Assembly: GCA_036272325.1 (NCBI GenBank)
Contig: DATAYY010000018.1
Coordinates: 4,413-68,412, forward strand
Source: Schlegelella_A sp036272325
GTDB taxonomy: Bacteria; Pseudomonadota; Gammaproteobacteria; Burkholderiales; Burkholderiaceae_C
Length of the DNA stretch: 64,000 bases
Direction of reading: 5' to 3'
The translations under genes and the position numbers were made by a program. Position 1 is the stretch's first letter. Every line of letters begins with the position of its first letter. The notes below the pieces were generated by a model. It was given only the letters and a program-made list of their open reading frames with translations. It searched no databases and was not told the DNA's origin. This document shows, in pieces, positions 1-8,348 of this stretch.

Positions 1-1
1 C

Positions 2-241
2 ATGATGGGCGGCGCGCTCGGCCTCGCCGTGCTCGCGAGCCTCGCAGCGGCGCACACCGGCGCGAGTGCCGCCACCGAGCTCGTCGCGCTGAACGCCGGC
101 TACCACCTCGCGTTCGCTGCCGGCGCGTTGTTTGCGCTCGTCGCCGCGGCGATCGGCGCAGCATTCATCCCGGGTCAGGCGACGACAGGCGAATCGTCGC
201 GCGTCGCCAGCGCGAGCACGAACTCCCCCGGCACGTCGTAG
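2..241 (+). CDS. MFS drug transporter, DHA2/EmrB type (C-terminal fragment)
   Basis: Only the last 79 codons lie in the window; the gene enters from the left edge, so the methionine at position 2 is internal rather than a start. The fragment opens with a glycine/alanine-rich helix (MGGALGLAVLASLAA) and continues with a second hydrophobic helix (AGALFALVAAAIGAAF) before a short polar tail. This is the usual ending of 14-helix DHA2 (EmrB/QacA) proton-coupled exporters of the inner membrane. The last 67 bases overlap the convergent methyltransferase remnant. Family assignment rests on a short segment, and the substrate cannot be told. Confidence 0.6.
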   Translation: MMGGALGLAVLASLAAAHTGASAATELVALNAGYHLAFAAGALFALVAAAIGAAFIPGQATTGESSRVASASTNSPGTS

Positions 242-706
242 CCGCTCCGGGTCCGCCACGGCACGATCGCCTCGAGGTGGCGCTGCCGTACGCGCGCGCG
301 GGTGTCGGCGTCAAAGCGCGACCACGCGAGCGCGGCCGGGCCGCCGACGAGCGCGGCATCGCTGGCGTCGTCGTCGTTCGCAAACGCGAACGTCGTGCGG
401 GTGTAGGCGCTCGGCGGCAGCGCGCTCGGCGCCGCGATCGAGCAGCGCCGCGACATAGTCGGTCGACGTCACGCGACAGCCTCGCCGCGCCGCGGCGAGC
501 GTCGCGTTGCCGTTGCCGGCTGCGACGTCGAGGACACGCTCGTCGGTGCGCAGATCGCACGCCTCGGCAAGCGACTCGCCGACGATCTGCAGGGTCGTGC
601 CGATGACCGCGTAGTCGCCGCTGGCCCAGGCTGCCTGCTGGCGGCTCTTGACGGCAACGAGATCGGGGGCGGCGGAAACGGCTGACGTGGCGGTTGCTTG
701 GATGAT
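175..706 (-). pseudogene. SAM-dependent methyltransferase, internally deleted and frameshifted
   Basis: Two pieces of one class I methyltransferase lie in different frames. The upstream piece (about 706 to 410) carries the conserved N-terminus (VKSRQQAAWASGDYAVIG) and the SAM-binding motif VLDVAAGNGNATLAAA. The downstream piece (about 420 to 175) has the C-terminal end (TRTTFAFANDDDASDAAL, then GYDVPGEFVLALA). They join near 401-420 with a frame change, and roughly 120-140 residues of the Rossmann core normally found between them are missing. No ATG, GTG or TTG exists near the natural N-terminus; an ATC at 704-706 sits 8 bases after AGGAG. I read this as a dead gene left by an internal deletion. 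An assembly error at the junction is the alternative. Confidence 0.7.
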
Positions 707-950
707 GGGTCTTGCTCCTGCGCGTGTGGCGGAGCCGCCATTGCAATCGGCGGCCGCAGCGCCGGTCCTGCTCGCGCGTCGGCGCGCGCTGGCCCGGCGT
801 CCGCAGCGGCGAGTGAGCCCGCACTCGGCTGCCGCCGCGTCCAGGATTGCTGCCCGGCCGTCCGGACCCACCTCTTTCGCTCGCCTCGCGCTTGGTCCGC
901 CAGCGCCGTCGCCTGCAGAATAGGCGCGGCCACGAGAGGGACCGCACACC

Positions 951-1484
951 ATGACGAACGAACGGGTCGCGACGGCAGTCGCGCGCATACAAGCGGTGCT
1001 ACGGCGAAAGCCTGAGCTGGGACTGCATGACGACACCGCGGCGAACGCGCGCTGGCTCGGCGCGACGCGCTGCGTCGCCCGCCATCCGAGCGGCATCGCG
1101 ATCGCAACCGACATGCCGGCCGACCTCGGCGGCGAAGGTGAGGAGGTCACGCCGGGCTGGCTGTTTCGCGCCGGCATCGCCTGGTGCGCCGCGACAGCGG
1201 TCGCGATCACGGCGGCCGCGCGCGGGATCGCGCTCGCCGTTCTCGAGGTCGAGGTCCGAAGCCGCCCCGACTTGCGCGGCCTGTTCGCCATGGCCGGCGC
1301 CGACGGGCGCGTCGTCTCGGCGGCATCGAACGACCTGCGGATGCCCCTCCGGATTGCCGCGGCCGGAGTGCCGGCGGCGCGAATGCGCACCCTCGTCGAA
1401 GACAGTTGCCGCTGCTCGCCGGTGCCGGGTGCAGTCGTGCAGGCGACGCCGATCGCGTTGCAGGTCGACATGGCCGCCGATTGA
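951..1484 (+). CDS. OsmC family peroxiredoxin-like protein
   Basis: A 177-residue cytoplasmic protein of the OsmC/Ohr superfamily, which reduces organic hydroperoxides using two cysteines. Both expected positions are filled: C79 in the helix motif AWCAAT and C153 (with C155) in the late motif DSCRCSPV. The length and the order of beta-rich N-terminus, long helix and second cysteine fit the family. ATG 951 is preceded by a purine-rich AGGGA. The stop lies 7 bases before the AraC-type regulator, so the two are probably cotranscribed. The true substrate is unknown, since many members of this subgroup are uncharacterised. Confidence 0.85.
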   Translation: MTNERVATAVARIQAVLRRKPELGLHDDTAANARWLGATRCVARHPSGIAIATDMPADLGGEGEEVTPGWLFRAGIAWCAATAVAITAAARGIALAVLEVEVRSRPDLRGLFAMAGADGRVVSAASNDLRMPLRIAAAGVPAARMRTLVEDSCRCSPVPGAVVQATPIALQVDMAAD

Positions 1485-1491
1485 GGCCGCC

Positions 1492-2469
1492 GTGGACGCC
1501 CTTTCCGAAACGCTGCGCGTCGTCCGCCTGATCGGCGCGATCTTCCTGCAGGGGCGCTTCAGCGCGCCGTGGTGCTATTTCTCGCCGCGTGCCGACACTG
1601 CGGCGCCCTTGCTCGAGCCGAGCGCCGAGAAGATCGTCATCTTCCATCTCATTACCGAGGGCGAATGCTTCGTCGAGATCGACGGCGAGCCGCCGACCCG
1701 GCTGATCGCCGGCGATGCGATCGTCTTCCCGCAAGGCGACGCCCACGTGATGACTTCCGAGCCCGGGCTGAAGCCCGCGACCGGCGCCCGGCTCGACACG
1801 ATCTTCGCGCGTCGGCCGAGGCTGCTCGCCTACGGCGGCGGCGGCGCCGCGACGCGGCTCGTCTGCGGCTACCTCGCCTGCGACGCCCGTCTGGCGCGCA
1901 TGCTCCTCACCGGCCTGCCGAAGCTGGTCCGCGTCAACGTGCGCGGCTCTAACGCCGGCACCTGGCTCGAGGCATCGGTGCGCTACGCGCTCGCCGAAGC
2001 GCGCTCGCCGCGACCGGGCGGCTCGGGCGTCCTCGCCAAGCTGGCTGAGGTCCTCTTCATCGAGGTCCTGCGTCTGTACATGAACGAGCAGGCCGAGGGC
2101 CGCACCGGCTGGCTCGCCGGCGTCGGCGATCGCATCGTCGGCGCGGCACTGAACGCTCTCCACAGCCGGCCGGCGCACGCCTGGACGCTCGAGGAGCTGG
2201 CGAGCGAGGCGGCGACATCGCGCTCGGTGCTTGCGGAACGCTTTCAGCTTCTCGTCGGCAGCTCACCGATCCAATACCTGACGCAATGGCGCATGCTGCT
2301 TGCGGCCAACCTGCTCTCGGGCAGCAATGCTTCGCTTGCGCGCATCGCCGAGGACGTCGGCTACCAGACCGACACCGCCTTCAGCCGAGCGTTCCGCCGC
2401 GAGTACGGCACGCCGCCGGCGACCTGGCGGCGCACGCGCGTCGCTCGGGCACAGCAGCAGGCGCGCTGA
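1492..2469 (+). CDS. AraC family transcriptional regulator with cupin sensor
   Basis: A 325-residue regulator. Residues about 15-200 form a cupin-type ligand-binding region with the motif GDAIVFPQGDAHVM, and residues about 225-315 form the double helix-turn-helix DNA-binding domain with the family signature (IAEDVGYQTDTAFSRAFRR then GTPPATWR). The GTG start at 1492 follows GAGG with 5 bases of spacing and lies 7 bases after the OsmC stop. The frame is open much further upstream but overlaps OsmC, so that extension is a shadow. It resembles the cupin_6 AraC regulators often found beside oxidoreductase or hydroperoxide-response genes, so the OsmC gene is a plausible target. Confidence 0.88.
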   Translation: MDALSETLRVVRLIGAIFLQGRFSAPWCYFSPRADTAAPLLEPSAEKIVIFHLITEGECFVEIDGEPPTRLIAGDAIVFPQGDAHVMTSEPGLKPATGARLDTIFARRPRLLAYGGGGAATRLVCGYLACDARLARMLLTGLPKLVRVNVRGSNAGTWLEASVRYALAEARSPRPGGSGVLAKLAEVLFIEVLRLYMNEQAEGRTGWLAGVGDRIVGAALNALHSRPAHAWTLEELASEAATSRSVLAERFQLLVGSSPIQYLTQWRMLLAANLLSGSNASLARIAEDVGYQTDTAFSRAFRREYGTPPATWRRTRVARAQQQAR

Positions 2470-2537
2470 CCGACTTCGCGGCGTCCGTCAGCGTACGGCC
2501 GAGCGCGCGGCGGCAGCAGGCCGCACGCCCGACAGCG

Positions 2538-3512
2538 TCACGCGCGCAAGTGGCACGCCGCCCAGTGTCCGGGCCGGCTTTCCTTCAGCAGCGGCCGCTC
2601 GGTACTGCAGAGCGGGAACTCGGCGATCGGGCAGCGGGTGTGGAAGTGGCATCCTGAAGGCGGCCGGATCGGGCTCGGCACGTCGCCCTGCAATGGAATG
2701 CGCTTGCGCTTGACGCTCGGGTCGGGGATCGGCACCGCCGACAGCAGCGCCTCCGTGTACGGATGGAGCGGCTGCGTGTAGAGCTGCTTTGCCGGCGCGA
2801 GCTCGACGATGCGGCCGAGGTTCATCACCGCGACCCGCGTGCTGATGTGCTCGACGACGGAGAGGTCGTGGGCGATGAAGATGTAGGTCAGGGTGAACTG
2901 CTTCTGCAGGTCCTCGAGCAGGTTGATCACCTGCGCCTGGATCGAGACGTCGAGCGCCGAGACCGCTTCGTCGCAGACGACGAGCTTCGGGCTCACCGCG
3001 AGCGCGCGCGCGATGCCGATCCGCTGCCGCTGGCCGCCGGAGAACTCGTGCGGGTAGCGGCGCATGTGGTCGGCCGAGAGGCCGACGGTCTCGAGCAGCT
3101 CGACGATGCGTGCCTCGTACTGGGCACGCGTCTTCGCCAGCTTGTGGATCGTCAGCGCCTCGCCGACGATCGCGCCGACCGTCATTCGCGGGTTGAGCGA
3201 CGCGTACGGGTCCTGGAAGATGATCTGCATGTCGCGGGCGAGCGCGCGGAGCTCGTCCTTGCTTGCGTGGGTGACGTCCTTGCCCTCGAACCAGACCTCG
3301 CCCGAGGTCGGCTCGATCAGGCGCAGGATGCAGCGCCCGGTCGTGCTCTTGCCGCAGCCGGACTCGCCGACCAGGCCAAGCGTCTCACCGGCGGCCAGGT
3401 CGAAGCTGACGCCGCTCACGGCGTGGACGCTCTCGACCTCGCGGCCGAGCAGGCCGCCGGTGATCGGGAAGCGCTTGACGAGCTCCTTGACCTGCAGCAG
3501 CGGCGCGCTCAT
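2538..3512 (-). CDS. dppF: Peptide ABC transporter ATP-binding protein (DppF/OppF type)
   Basis: This 324-residue ATPase powers a peptide/nickel-family importer. Visible are Walker A (GESGCGKST, residues 49-57), the signature FSGGQ (157-161), Walker B with the DppF-style variant CDEAVSALD (180-188) and the switch histidine in IAHD (215). The tail holds the cysteine-containing oligopeptide-transporter C-terminal domain (HTRCPIAEF, then LCSTERP). ATG 3512 overlaps the dppD stop (ATGA), which fixes the start. It is the last gene of the operon running leftward from 10148. The transported solute is unknown; peptides are typical, but glutathione, opines or nickel use the same family. Confidence 0.93.
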   Translation of the reverse strand: MSAPLLQVKELVKRFPITGGLLGREVESVHAVSGVSFDLAAGETLGLVGESGCGKSTTGRCILRLIEPTSGEVWFEGKDVTHASKDELRALARDMQIIFQDPYASLNPRMTVGAIVGEALTIHKLAKTRAQYEARIVELLETVGLSADHMRRYPHEFSGGQRQRIGIARALAVSPKLVVCDEAVSALDVSIQAQVINLLEDLQKQFTLTYIFIAHDLSVVEHISTRVAVMNLGRIVELAPAKQLYTQPLHPYTEALLSAVPIPDPSVKRKRIPLQGDVPSPIRPPSGCHFHTRCPIAEFPLCSTERPLLKESRPGHWAACHLRA

Positions 3513-4609
3513 GGCGCGGGCTCCATCGCCGGCGCAACCGTGGCGCTCGGCGCTGGCGTCGGGAAGACGTCGAAGATGCAGCGCACCTTGTGGCCCGGCA
3601 CCGGCTCGCGCAACGCCGGCGTCGCGGCGACGCACTCGGGCACCGCGTAGCGGCAGCGCGCCGCGAAGCGGCAGCCCGCGGCGGGGTCGATCAGCTTGGG
3701 CACCGTGCCCGGGATCTGTTCGAGGCGCACCTTCTGCAACGCCGCGGTGTCGATGCGCGGGATCGAGCGGATCAGCCCCTGCGTGTACGGATGGCGCGGA
3801 TTCGCGAACAGCGCCTCGACGGTCGCTTCCTCGACGACCATCCCCGCGTACATCACGACGACGCGCTGCGCCACCTCGGCGACGACGCCCATCGCATGCG
3901 TGATCAGCAGGATCGACATGCCGAGGCGCTCCTTGAGTTCGGCGAGAAGATCGAGGATCTGGGCCTGGATCGTGACGTCAAGCGCCGTCGTCGGCTCGTC
4001 GGCGATCAGCAGCTTCGGGTTGCAGGCAAGTGCCATTGCGATCATCACTCGCTGGCGCATGCCGCCGGAGAACTGGTGCGGGTAGTCGTGGACCCGCCGC
4101 TCCGGCGTCGGAATGCGGACCAGCGCGAGCATCTCGACCGCGCGCTCGAGCGCCGCCTTGCGGCCCATGCCTTCGTGCAGGCGCAGGCTTTCGGCGATCT
4201 GCTCGCCGACGCTGTAGACCGGGTTGAGCGAGGTCATCGGCTCCTGGAAGACGATCGCGATCTCCTTGGCACGCACGCGCCGCATCTCCTCGCTGTTCGC
4301 CGAGACGAGGTCGCGGCCCTGCCACAGCACTTCGCCGGCGACGATCTTCCCCGGTGGCATCGGCAGCAGCTTCAGGATCGTCATCGCGGTGACGGTCTTG
4401 CCGCAGCCCGACTCGCCGACGACGCTCACCGTCTCGCCGCGCTCGACCACAAGGTCGACGCCGTCGACGGCGTGGAGCCAGCCGTCGTCGGTCTTGAAGT
4501 GCGTCTTCAGGCCCCTGATCTCGAGCAGCTTCGGCTCGGGCGCGGCATCGACGTGCCTGGTGCGCGACGCCGAAGTCTGCAGGATCGGTCGATTCGAGCG
4601 GCCCGACAT
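3509..4609 (-). CDS. dppD: Peptide ABC transporter ATP-binding protein (DppD/OppD type)
   Basis: The 366-residue partner ATPase of the importer. Walker A is GESGCGKT (65-72). The signature FSGGM is followed by RQRVMIAMAL, and Walker B is LLIADEPTTALD. Near the C-terminus are four cysteines in the spacing used by OppD/DppD proteins (CRFAARCRYAVPEC, then KVRC), which in characterised relatives bind an iron-sulfur cluster. About 26 residues precede the conserved domain, a slightly long N-terminus. The ATG at 4609 shares one base with the permease stop (TGATG), and its own stop overlaps dppF, so translational coupling of all three genes is likely. Confidence 0.93.
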   Translation of the reverse strand: MSGRSNRPILQTSASRTRHVDAAPEPKLLEIRGLKTHFKTDDGWLHAVDGVDLVVERGETVSVVGESGCGKTVTAMTILKLLPMPPGKIVAGEVLWQGRDLVSANSEEMRRVRAKEIAIVFQEPMTSLNPVYSVGEQIAESLRLHEGMGRKAALERAVEMLALVRIPTPERRVHDYPHQFSGGMRQRVMIAMALACNPKLLIADEPTTALDVTIQAQILDLLAELKERLGMSILLITHAMGVVAEVAQRVVVMYAGMVVEEATVEALFANPRHPYTQGLIRSIPRIDTAALQKVRLEQIPGTVPKLIDPAAGCRFAARCRYAVPECVAATPALREPVPGHKVRCIFDVFPTPAPSATVAPAMEPAP

Positions 4610-5505
4610 CACATCACCCGCCGCGGATCGAGCGCGTCGCGCAGGCCGTCGCCGACGAAGTTGATGCACAGCACGGTGAGGAAGATCGCGGTGCCGGGAA
4701 AGAGCGCCCAGTGCGGCGCGATGTCGAGGTACTCCTTGCTGTCGAACAGGATCCGGCCCCAGGTCGGAATGTCGGGCGGAAAGCCGAGGCCGAGGAACGA
4801 TAGCGTCGACTCGGCGATGATCGCCGCGGCGACGTTGATGGTCCCGGCGACGATCACCGGCCCGAGCGAGTTCGGCAGGATGTGGCGGACGACCTGGCGC
4901 GGCGTCGAGGCGCCGAGCGCGCGCGCCGCTTCGACGAACTCCTTCTCGCGCAGCGAAAAGAACTGCGCGCGCACGAGCCGCGCGACCGACATCCACCCGA
5001 AAGCGCCGATCACGAGCACGACCAGGATGAAGACGCCGATCTCAGGGCCGAACGCGCTCTTCAGCGCCTCGCGGAACAGGTAGATCAGGATCAGCAGCAG
5101 CGGCAACTGCGGCAGCGACAGGAAGAGGTCGGTGAGCCACATCAGCATGGCGTCGATCGCGCCGCGCGAGATGCCGGCGACCGCGCCGATGGTGACGCCG
5201 ACGACCATCGCCATCAGCATCGCCGAGAGCCCGACCGCCAGCGAGATCCGGCCGCCGTAGAGCATGCGGGCGAGGATGTCCTGGCCGAGGTCGTCGGTCC
5301 CGAACGGATGGGTCGCGGTCGGCGTGTTGAGGCGGGCGCTGAAGTCGATGTCGTTGATCTGCACCCGCCAGATCAGCGGCCCGAAGGCGACCATCGCGAT
5401 CATCAGGATCAACACGACGAGGCCGACGACCGCGAGCCGGTGCCGCTTGAAGCGCCGCCACGCCTCGGCCCACGGCGAGACGCTGCGCTGCGGCCGTGTT
5501 CCCAT
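4609..5505 (-). CDS. dppC: Peptide ABC transporter permease (DppC type)
   Basis: Inner-membrane subunit of 298 residues with an N-terminal helix (RLAVVGLVVLILMIAMVAFG), the DppC motif HPFGTDDLGQDILARMLYGG, and the cytoplasmic coupling loop (EFVEAARALGAS) that contacts the ATPases. The C-terminus GDGLRDALDPR is typical of the family. I take ATG 5505, 13 bases after the dppB stop. An in-frame ATG at 5553 would overlap dppB by 35 bases and has no ribosome-binding site. The gene lies between dppB and dppD in the usual order. Confidence 0.92.
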   Translation of the reverse strand: MGTRPQRSVSPWAEAWRRFKRHRLAVVGLVVLILMIAMVAFGPLIWRVQINDIDFSARLNTPTATHPFGTDDLGQDILARMLYGGRISLAVGLSAMLMAMVVGVTIGAVAGISRGAIDAMLMWLTDLFLSLPQLPLLLILIYLFREALKSAFGPEIGVFILVVLVIGAFGWMSVARLVRAQFFSLREKEFVEAARALGASTPRQVVRHILPNSLGPVIVAGTINVAAAIIAESTLSFLGLGFPPDIPTWGRILFDSKEYLDIAPHWALFPGTAIFLTVLCINFVGDGLRDALDPRRVM

Positions 5506-5518
5506 CGCGACGACGTGG

Positions 5519-6478
5519 TCAGCGATAGCTGATGCGGGGGTCGAGCCAGCCATAGAGCAGGTCCGCGATGAGGTTGAAGGCGATCACGAGGCAAGCGAGG
5601 ACGAAGGTCACCGCCATCACGACCGGCGTGTCGTTGCGCTGGATGGCGTCGATCAGGAGCGACCCGATCCCGGGCACGCGGAAGATCTGCTCGGTGACGA
5701 CGGCGCCGCCAAACACCTGCGGCATCGTCAGCGCGACCAGCGTCACGACCGGGATCATGGCGTTGCGCACGACGTGCTTGAGGATGACCGAGCGCTCCTT
5801 CAGCCCCTTGCTGCGCGCGGTGGTGACGTAGTCGAGGCGGATGACGTCGAGCGTCGCCGATCGCACGTAGCGCGTCCAGCCCGCGGCCTGGAACAGCCCG
5901 AGCACGGAGATCGGCATGATCGACTGCTTGAGCTGCTGCACCCACCAATCCCAGCCGGTTGCGGCAAGGTCGGCGCGGTAGACGAACGGCAGCCAGTCGA
6001 GCTTGATCGAGAAGAGCAGGATCAGCAGCAGCCCAGTGAAGAACGTCGGCAGCGAAAAGCCGATGAAGGCGAACGTGCTGGCGATGCGGTCGAACCACGA
6101 GTAGGGCCGCGCCGCCGAGTAGATGCCGACCGGCAGCGCGATCAGCAGGGCGAGCACCTGCGACGCACCGATCACCGCGAGCGTCACCGGCACGCGCGAC
6201 CAGATCAGCTTGTCGACGTCGACCCGGCTGATAAACGAGAACCCCCAGTCGCCCTGCAGCATCGCAAGCAGCCAGTGGAAGTACCGCTGCCAGACCGGAT
6301 CGTCGAGGCCGAACTGCTTGCGCATGTTGGCCTGCACCTCGGGCGGAATGTTCGGGTTGAGTGCCATCTCGGCGAACGGGTCGCCGGGTGCGAGCGCGAG
6401 CACCGTGAAGAGGACGACGCTGATGCCGAGGATGGCCGGCAATGCGATGAGGAGACGGCGCAGGAGGTATCGGCCCAT
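5519..6478 (-). CDS. dppB: Peptide ABC transporter permease (DppB type)
   Basis: Permease of 319 residues beginning MGRYLLRRLLIALPAILG, the usual first helix of DppB proteins. It then has a periplasmic loop with PGDPF, LDDPVWQRYFHWL and GDWGFSF, and the coupling motif DYVTTARSKGLKER before RNAMIPVVT. The ending ADLLYGWLDPRI is also standard. The start at 6478 is 14 bases downstream of the binding-protein stop. The frame is open well upstream, but that part is antisense noise over the binding-protein gene. DppB and DppC form the channel heterodimer. Confidence 0.92.
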   Translation of the reverse strand: MGRYLLRRLLIALPAILGISVVLFTVLALAPGDPFAEMALNPNIPPEVQANMRKQFGLDDPVWQRYFHWLLAMLQGDWGFSFISRVDVDKLIWSRVPVTLAVIGASQVLALLIALPVGIYSAARPYSWFDRIASTFAFIGFSLPTFFTGLLLILLFSIKLDWLPFVYRADLAATGWDWWVQQLKQSIMPISVLGLFQAAGWTRYVRSATLDVIRLDYVTTARSKGLKERSVILKHVVRNAMIPVVTLVALTMPQVFGGAVVTEQIFRVPGIGSLLIDAIQRNDTPVVMAVTFVLACLVIAFNLIADLLYGWLDPRISYR

Positions 6479-6492
6479 GATCAGGTCCGCGA

Positions 6493-8277
6493 CTACGCCT
6501 CGCTGTACCACTCGCTGAGACTGGTCAGGGCACCGTCCCAGCCCGAGATCGGCGCGACGAGCTGGCGGGCGATGCCGTGCACCGACGGCCGATAGACGAG
6601 TGGCAGGATGGCGTGCTCCCGGCACAGCAGGTCGTTCATCGCGATCAGCAGCACGGTGCGCTTGACCGGGTCGAGCTCGACTTCCGATGCACGGTACATC
6701 CGGTCGTACTCGTCGTTGCGATAGCGGCTGCGGTTGACTCCGTTCCACTTGTTGGCCTTGTCCGCCGCCTGCCACGACACGAACCACTGCATGAATTGGC
6801 CCGGATCGGGCTCGCGGCCCGAGTTCGCGAACATCTGCAGGTCGGCGAGGAACTTGCCGTAAGTGTCGGGATTGGCCACGTCCGAGGAAAAGAACACCGA
6901 CGCGGTCACCGCCTTCAGCTCGAGCTCGATGCCGGCCCTGGCACACGACTGCTTGTAGATGCTCTGCACCTTCTGCCGCACCGAATTGATCGACGTCTGG
7001 AACAACAGCCGGAGCCGATGCCCATCCTTCTCGCGGACGCCGTCCCCGCCACGTTTCCAGCCGGCCGCATCGAGCACCGCGTTGGCGCGCTCGACGCTGA
7101 ACTCGTCCCTGACGTTCGGGCTGTTGTAGCGCGCCGGGTTGTTGAGCACGTTCGGCGTCGCCACGCCGGCACGACCGTAGACGAACGCCTGGATGTTCTT
7201 GCGATCGAGCAGCAGCGTGAGCGCCTCGCGCACAGCGCCGTCACCGAGGACCGGATGGCGCGTCTTCGGGCTCGACCGCTCGCCGTCGACCTCGATCGCC
7301 GGGTCGGCATGGTTGAAGTTGATCGCCTCGACGTCGCCGCTCGGACAGGTGACGACCCGACCCTTGCGGCTGGCCTCCATGCGGCGCAGCACGTCGTCTT
7401 CGACCTGCAGGTTCCAGGCGAAGTCGTACTCGCCGGTCTGCAGGACGGTGCGCGCCGCAGAGGTCGCGTCGCCACCACCCTTCAGCTCGACGGTGTCGAA
7501 ATGCGGCCTGTTCGGCAGGTAATAGTCGTTGTTGATCTCGGCGCGCAGCAGGTCGCCCGGCTTGAACTCGACGAAGCGGTACGGGCCAGTGCCGACCGGC
7601 CGCAGGTTCGCCGGTGCGTCGCGCGACTTGGCGCCGGCGTAGCGCTCGAACAGGTGCTTCGGGACGAGCTGCACGGTCGCCGTGCGCGACCACTGCGGCG
7701 TCGGCTTGTCGAAGGTGAAGCGCACCGTCTCGGCGTCGATCCTGGTGACGCTGCGGACGCCCTCGTACTGACCACTCGTGATCGCCGCCGTCGCCGGATC
7801 GGCCGCGTAGGCGTGGTTGAAGACGACGTCGTCGGCAGTGAACGGCCGCCCGTCGTGCCAGCGGACCCCGTTCTTCAGCTTCCACGTCGTCGAGCGGCCG
7901 TCGGCGGCGATGCCGCCGTTGTCCCGACTCGGAATATCGGCGGCGAGAAGTGGGACGAGGTTGCCCTCCGGGTCGTAGCGTGCCAGCGCGTCGTAGAAGA
8001 GAATCGCACCCTCGGCGTCCTTCGCACCGGTGGCGAAGTGCGGGTTGAGCAAGGTCGGGCCCTGCCAGAACAGCAGCTTCAGCGCGCCGCCGCCGCCGCG
8101 CCGGGTCGGCTTGTAGGCCGAAGCGGTCTCGGCGTGCGCGACGCCGGCCGCCGCCAGCAGCGACGACGCCAGCGGCGCGGCGATGCCGAGCGCGAGCAGG
8201 CGGCCGACGAACGCGCGCCGCGGCAGGCGACCGGCGCGCACGTCGTCGATCCAGCCGCGCAGGATCTGCTCTTGCAT
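6493..8277 (-). CDS. Peptide-type ABC transporter substrate-binding protein (copy 2 of tandem pair)
   Basis: A periplasmic SBP_bac_5 family protein of 594 residues. Residues 20-21 are a twin arginine (LPRRAFVGRLLALG) followed by a hydrophobic stretch and an AHA cleavage site near residue 49, so export through the Tat pathway is likely. The mature part has the family landmarks WKLKNGVRWHDGRPFTADD and VGTGPYRFVEFKPGD. It aligns from the first residue with the neighbouring gene at 8349-10148 (MQEQ...DDVRAGRLPRR against MEEV...EDVRAEKLPRR), which supports both starts. No strong ribosome-binding site is visible before this start. The ligand is unknown. Confidence 0.9.
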   Translation of the reverse strand: MQEQILRGWIDDVRAGRLPRRAFVGRLLALGIAAPLASSLLAAAGVAHAETASAYKPTRRGGGGALKLLFWQGPTLLNPHFATGAKDAEGAILFYDALARYDPEGNLVPLLAADIPSRDNGGIAADGRSTTWKLKNGVRWHDGRPFTADDVVFNHAYAADPATAAITSGQYEGVRSVTRIDAETVRFTFDKPTPQWSRTATVQLVPKHLFERYAGAKSRDAPANLRPVGTGPYRFVEFKPGDLLRAEINNDYYLPNRPHFDTVELKGGGDATSAARTVLQTGEYDFAWNLQVEDDVLRRMEASRKGRVVTCPSGDVEAINFNHADPAIEVDGERSSPKTRHPVLGDGAVREALTLLLDRKNIQAFVYGRAGVATPNVLNNPARYNSPNVRDEFSVERANAVLDAAGWKRGGDGVREKDGHRLRLLFQTSINSVRQKVQSIYKQSCARAGIELELKAVTASVFFSSDVANPDTYGKFLADLQMFANSGREPDPGQFMQWFVSWQAADKANKWNGVNRSRYRNDEYDRMYRASEVELDPVKRTVLLIAMNDLLCREHAILPLVYRPSVHGIARQLVAPISGWDGALTSLSEWYSEA

Positions 8278-8317
8278 CTGCGCAGTCTGCGACGAAGAGT
8301 CGAGTCAGTCGCTTGCG

Positions 8318-8342
8318 GGCAGCGCCTGGATGGGGCGCCCGC
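8318..8342 (-). other. Possible intercistronic stem-loop between the two binding-protein genes
   Basis: In the 71-base gap between the tandem binding-protein genes, GCGCC (8322-8326) and GGCGC (8334-8338) pair across a 7-base loop, with further GC pairs outside a small bulge. No U-tract follows, so it is not a clear terminator. Such hairpins between a binding-protein gene and downstream transporter genes often stabilise the upstream message; that role is inferred here. Confidence 0.3.
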
Positions 8343-8348
8343 ACTGCG

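Noticed and set aside
707..950. A further gene between the broken methyltransferase and OsmC
   Set aside because: Open frames exist in several phases but none shows a domain, start context or codon pattern of a real gene.
1027..1491. Upstream extension of the AraC reading frame over the OsmC gene
   Set aside because: The extension is arginine/serine-rich noise. OsmC is intact in its own frame and GTG 1492 has a ribosome-binding site.
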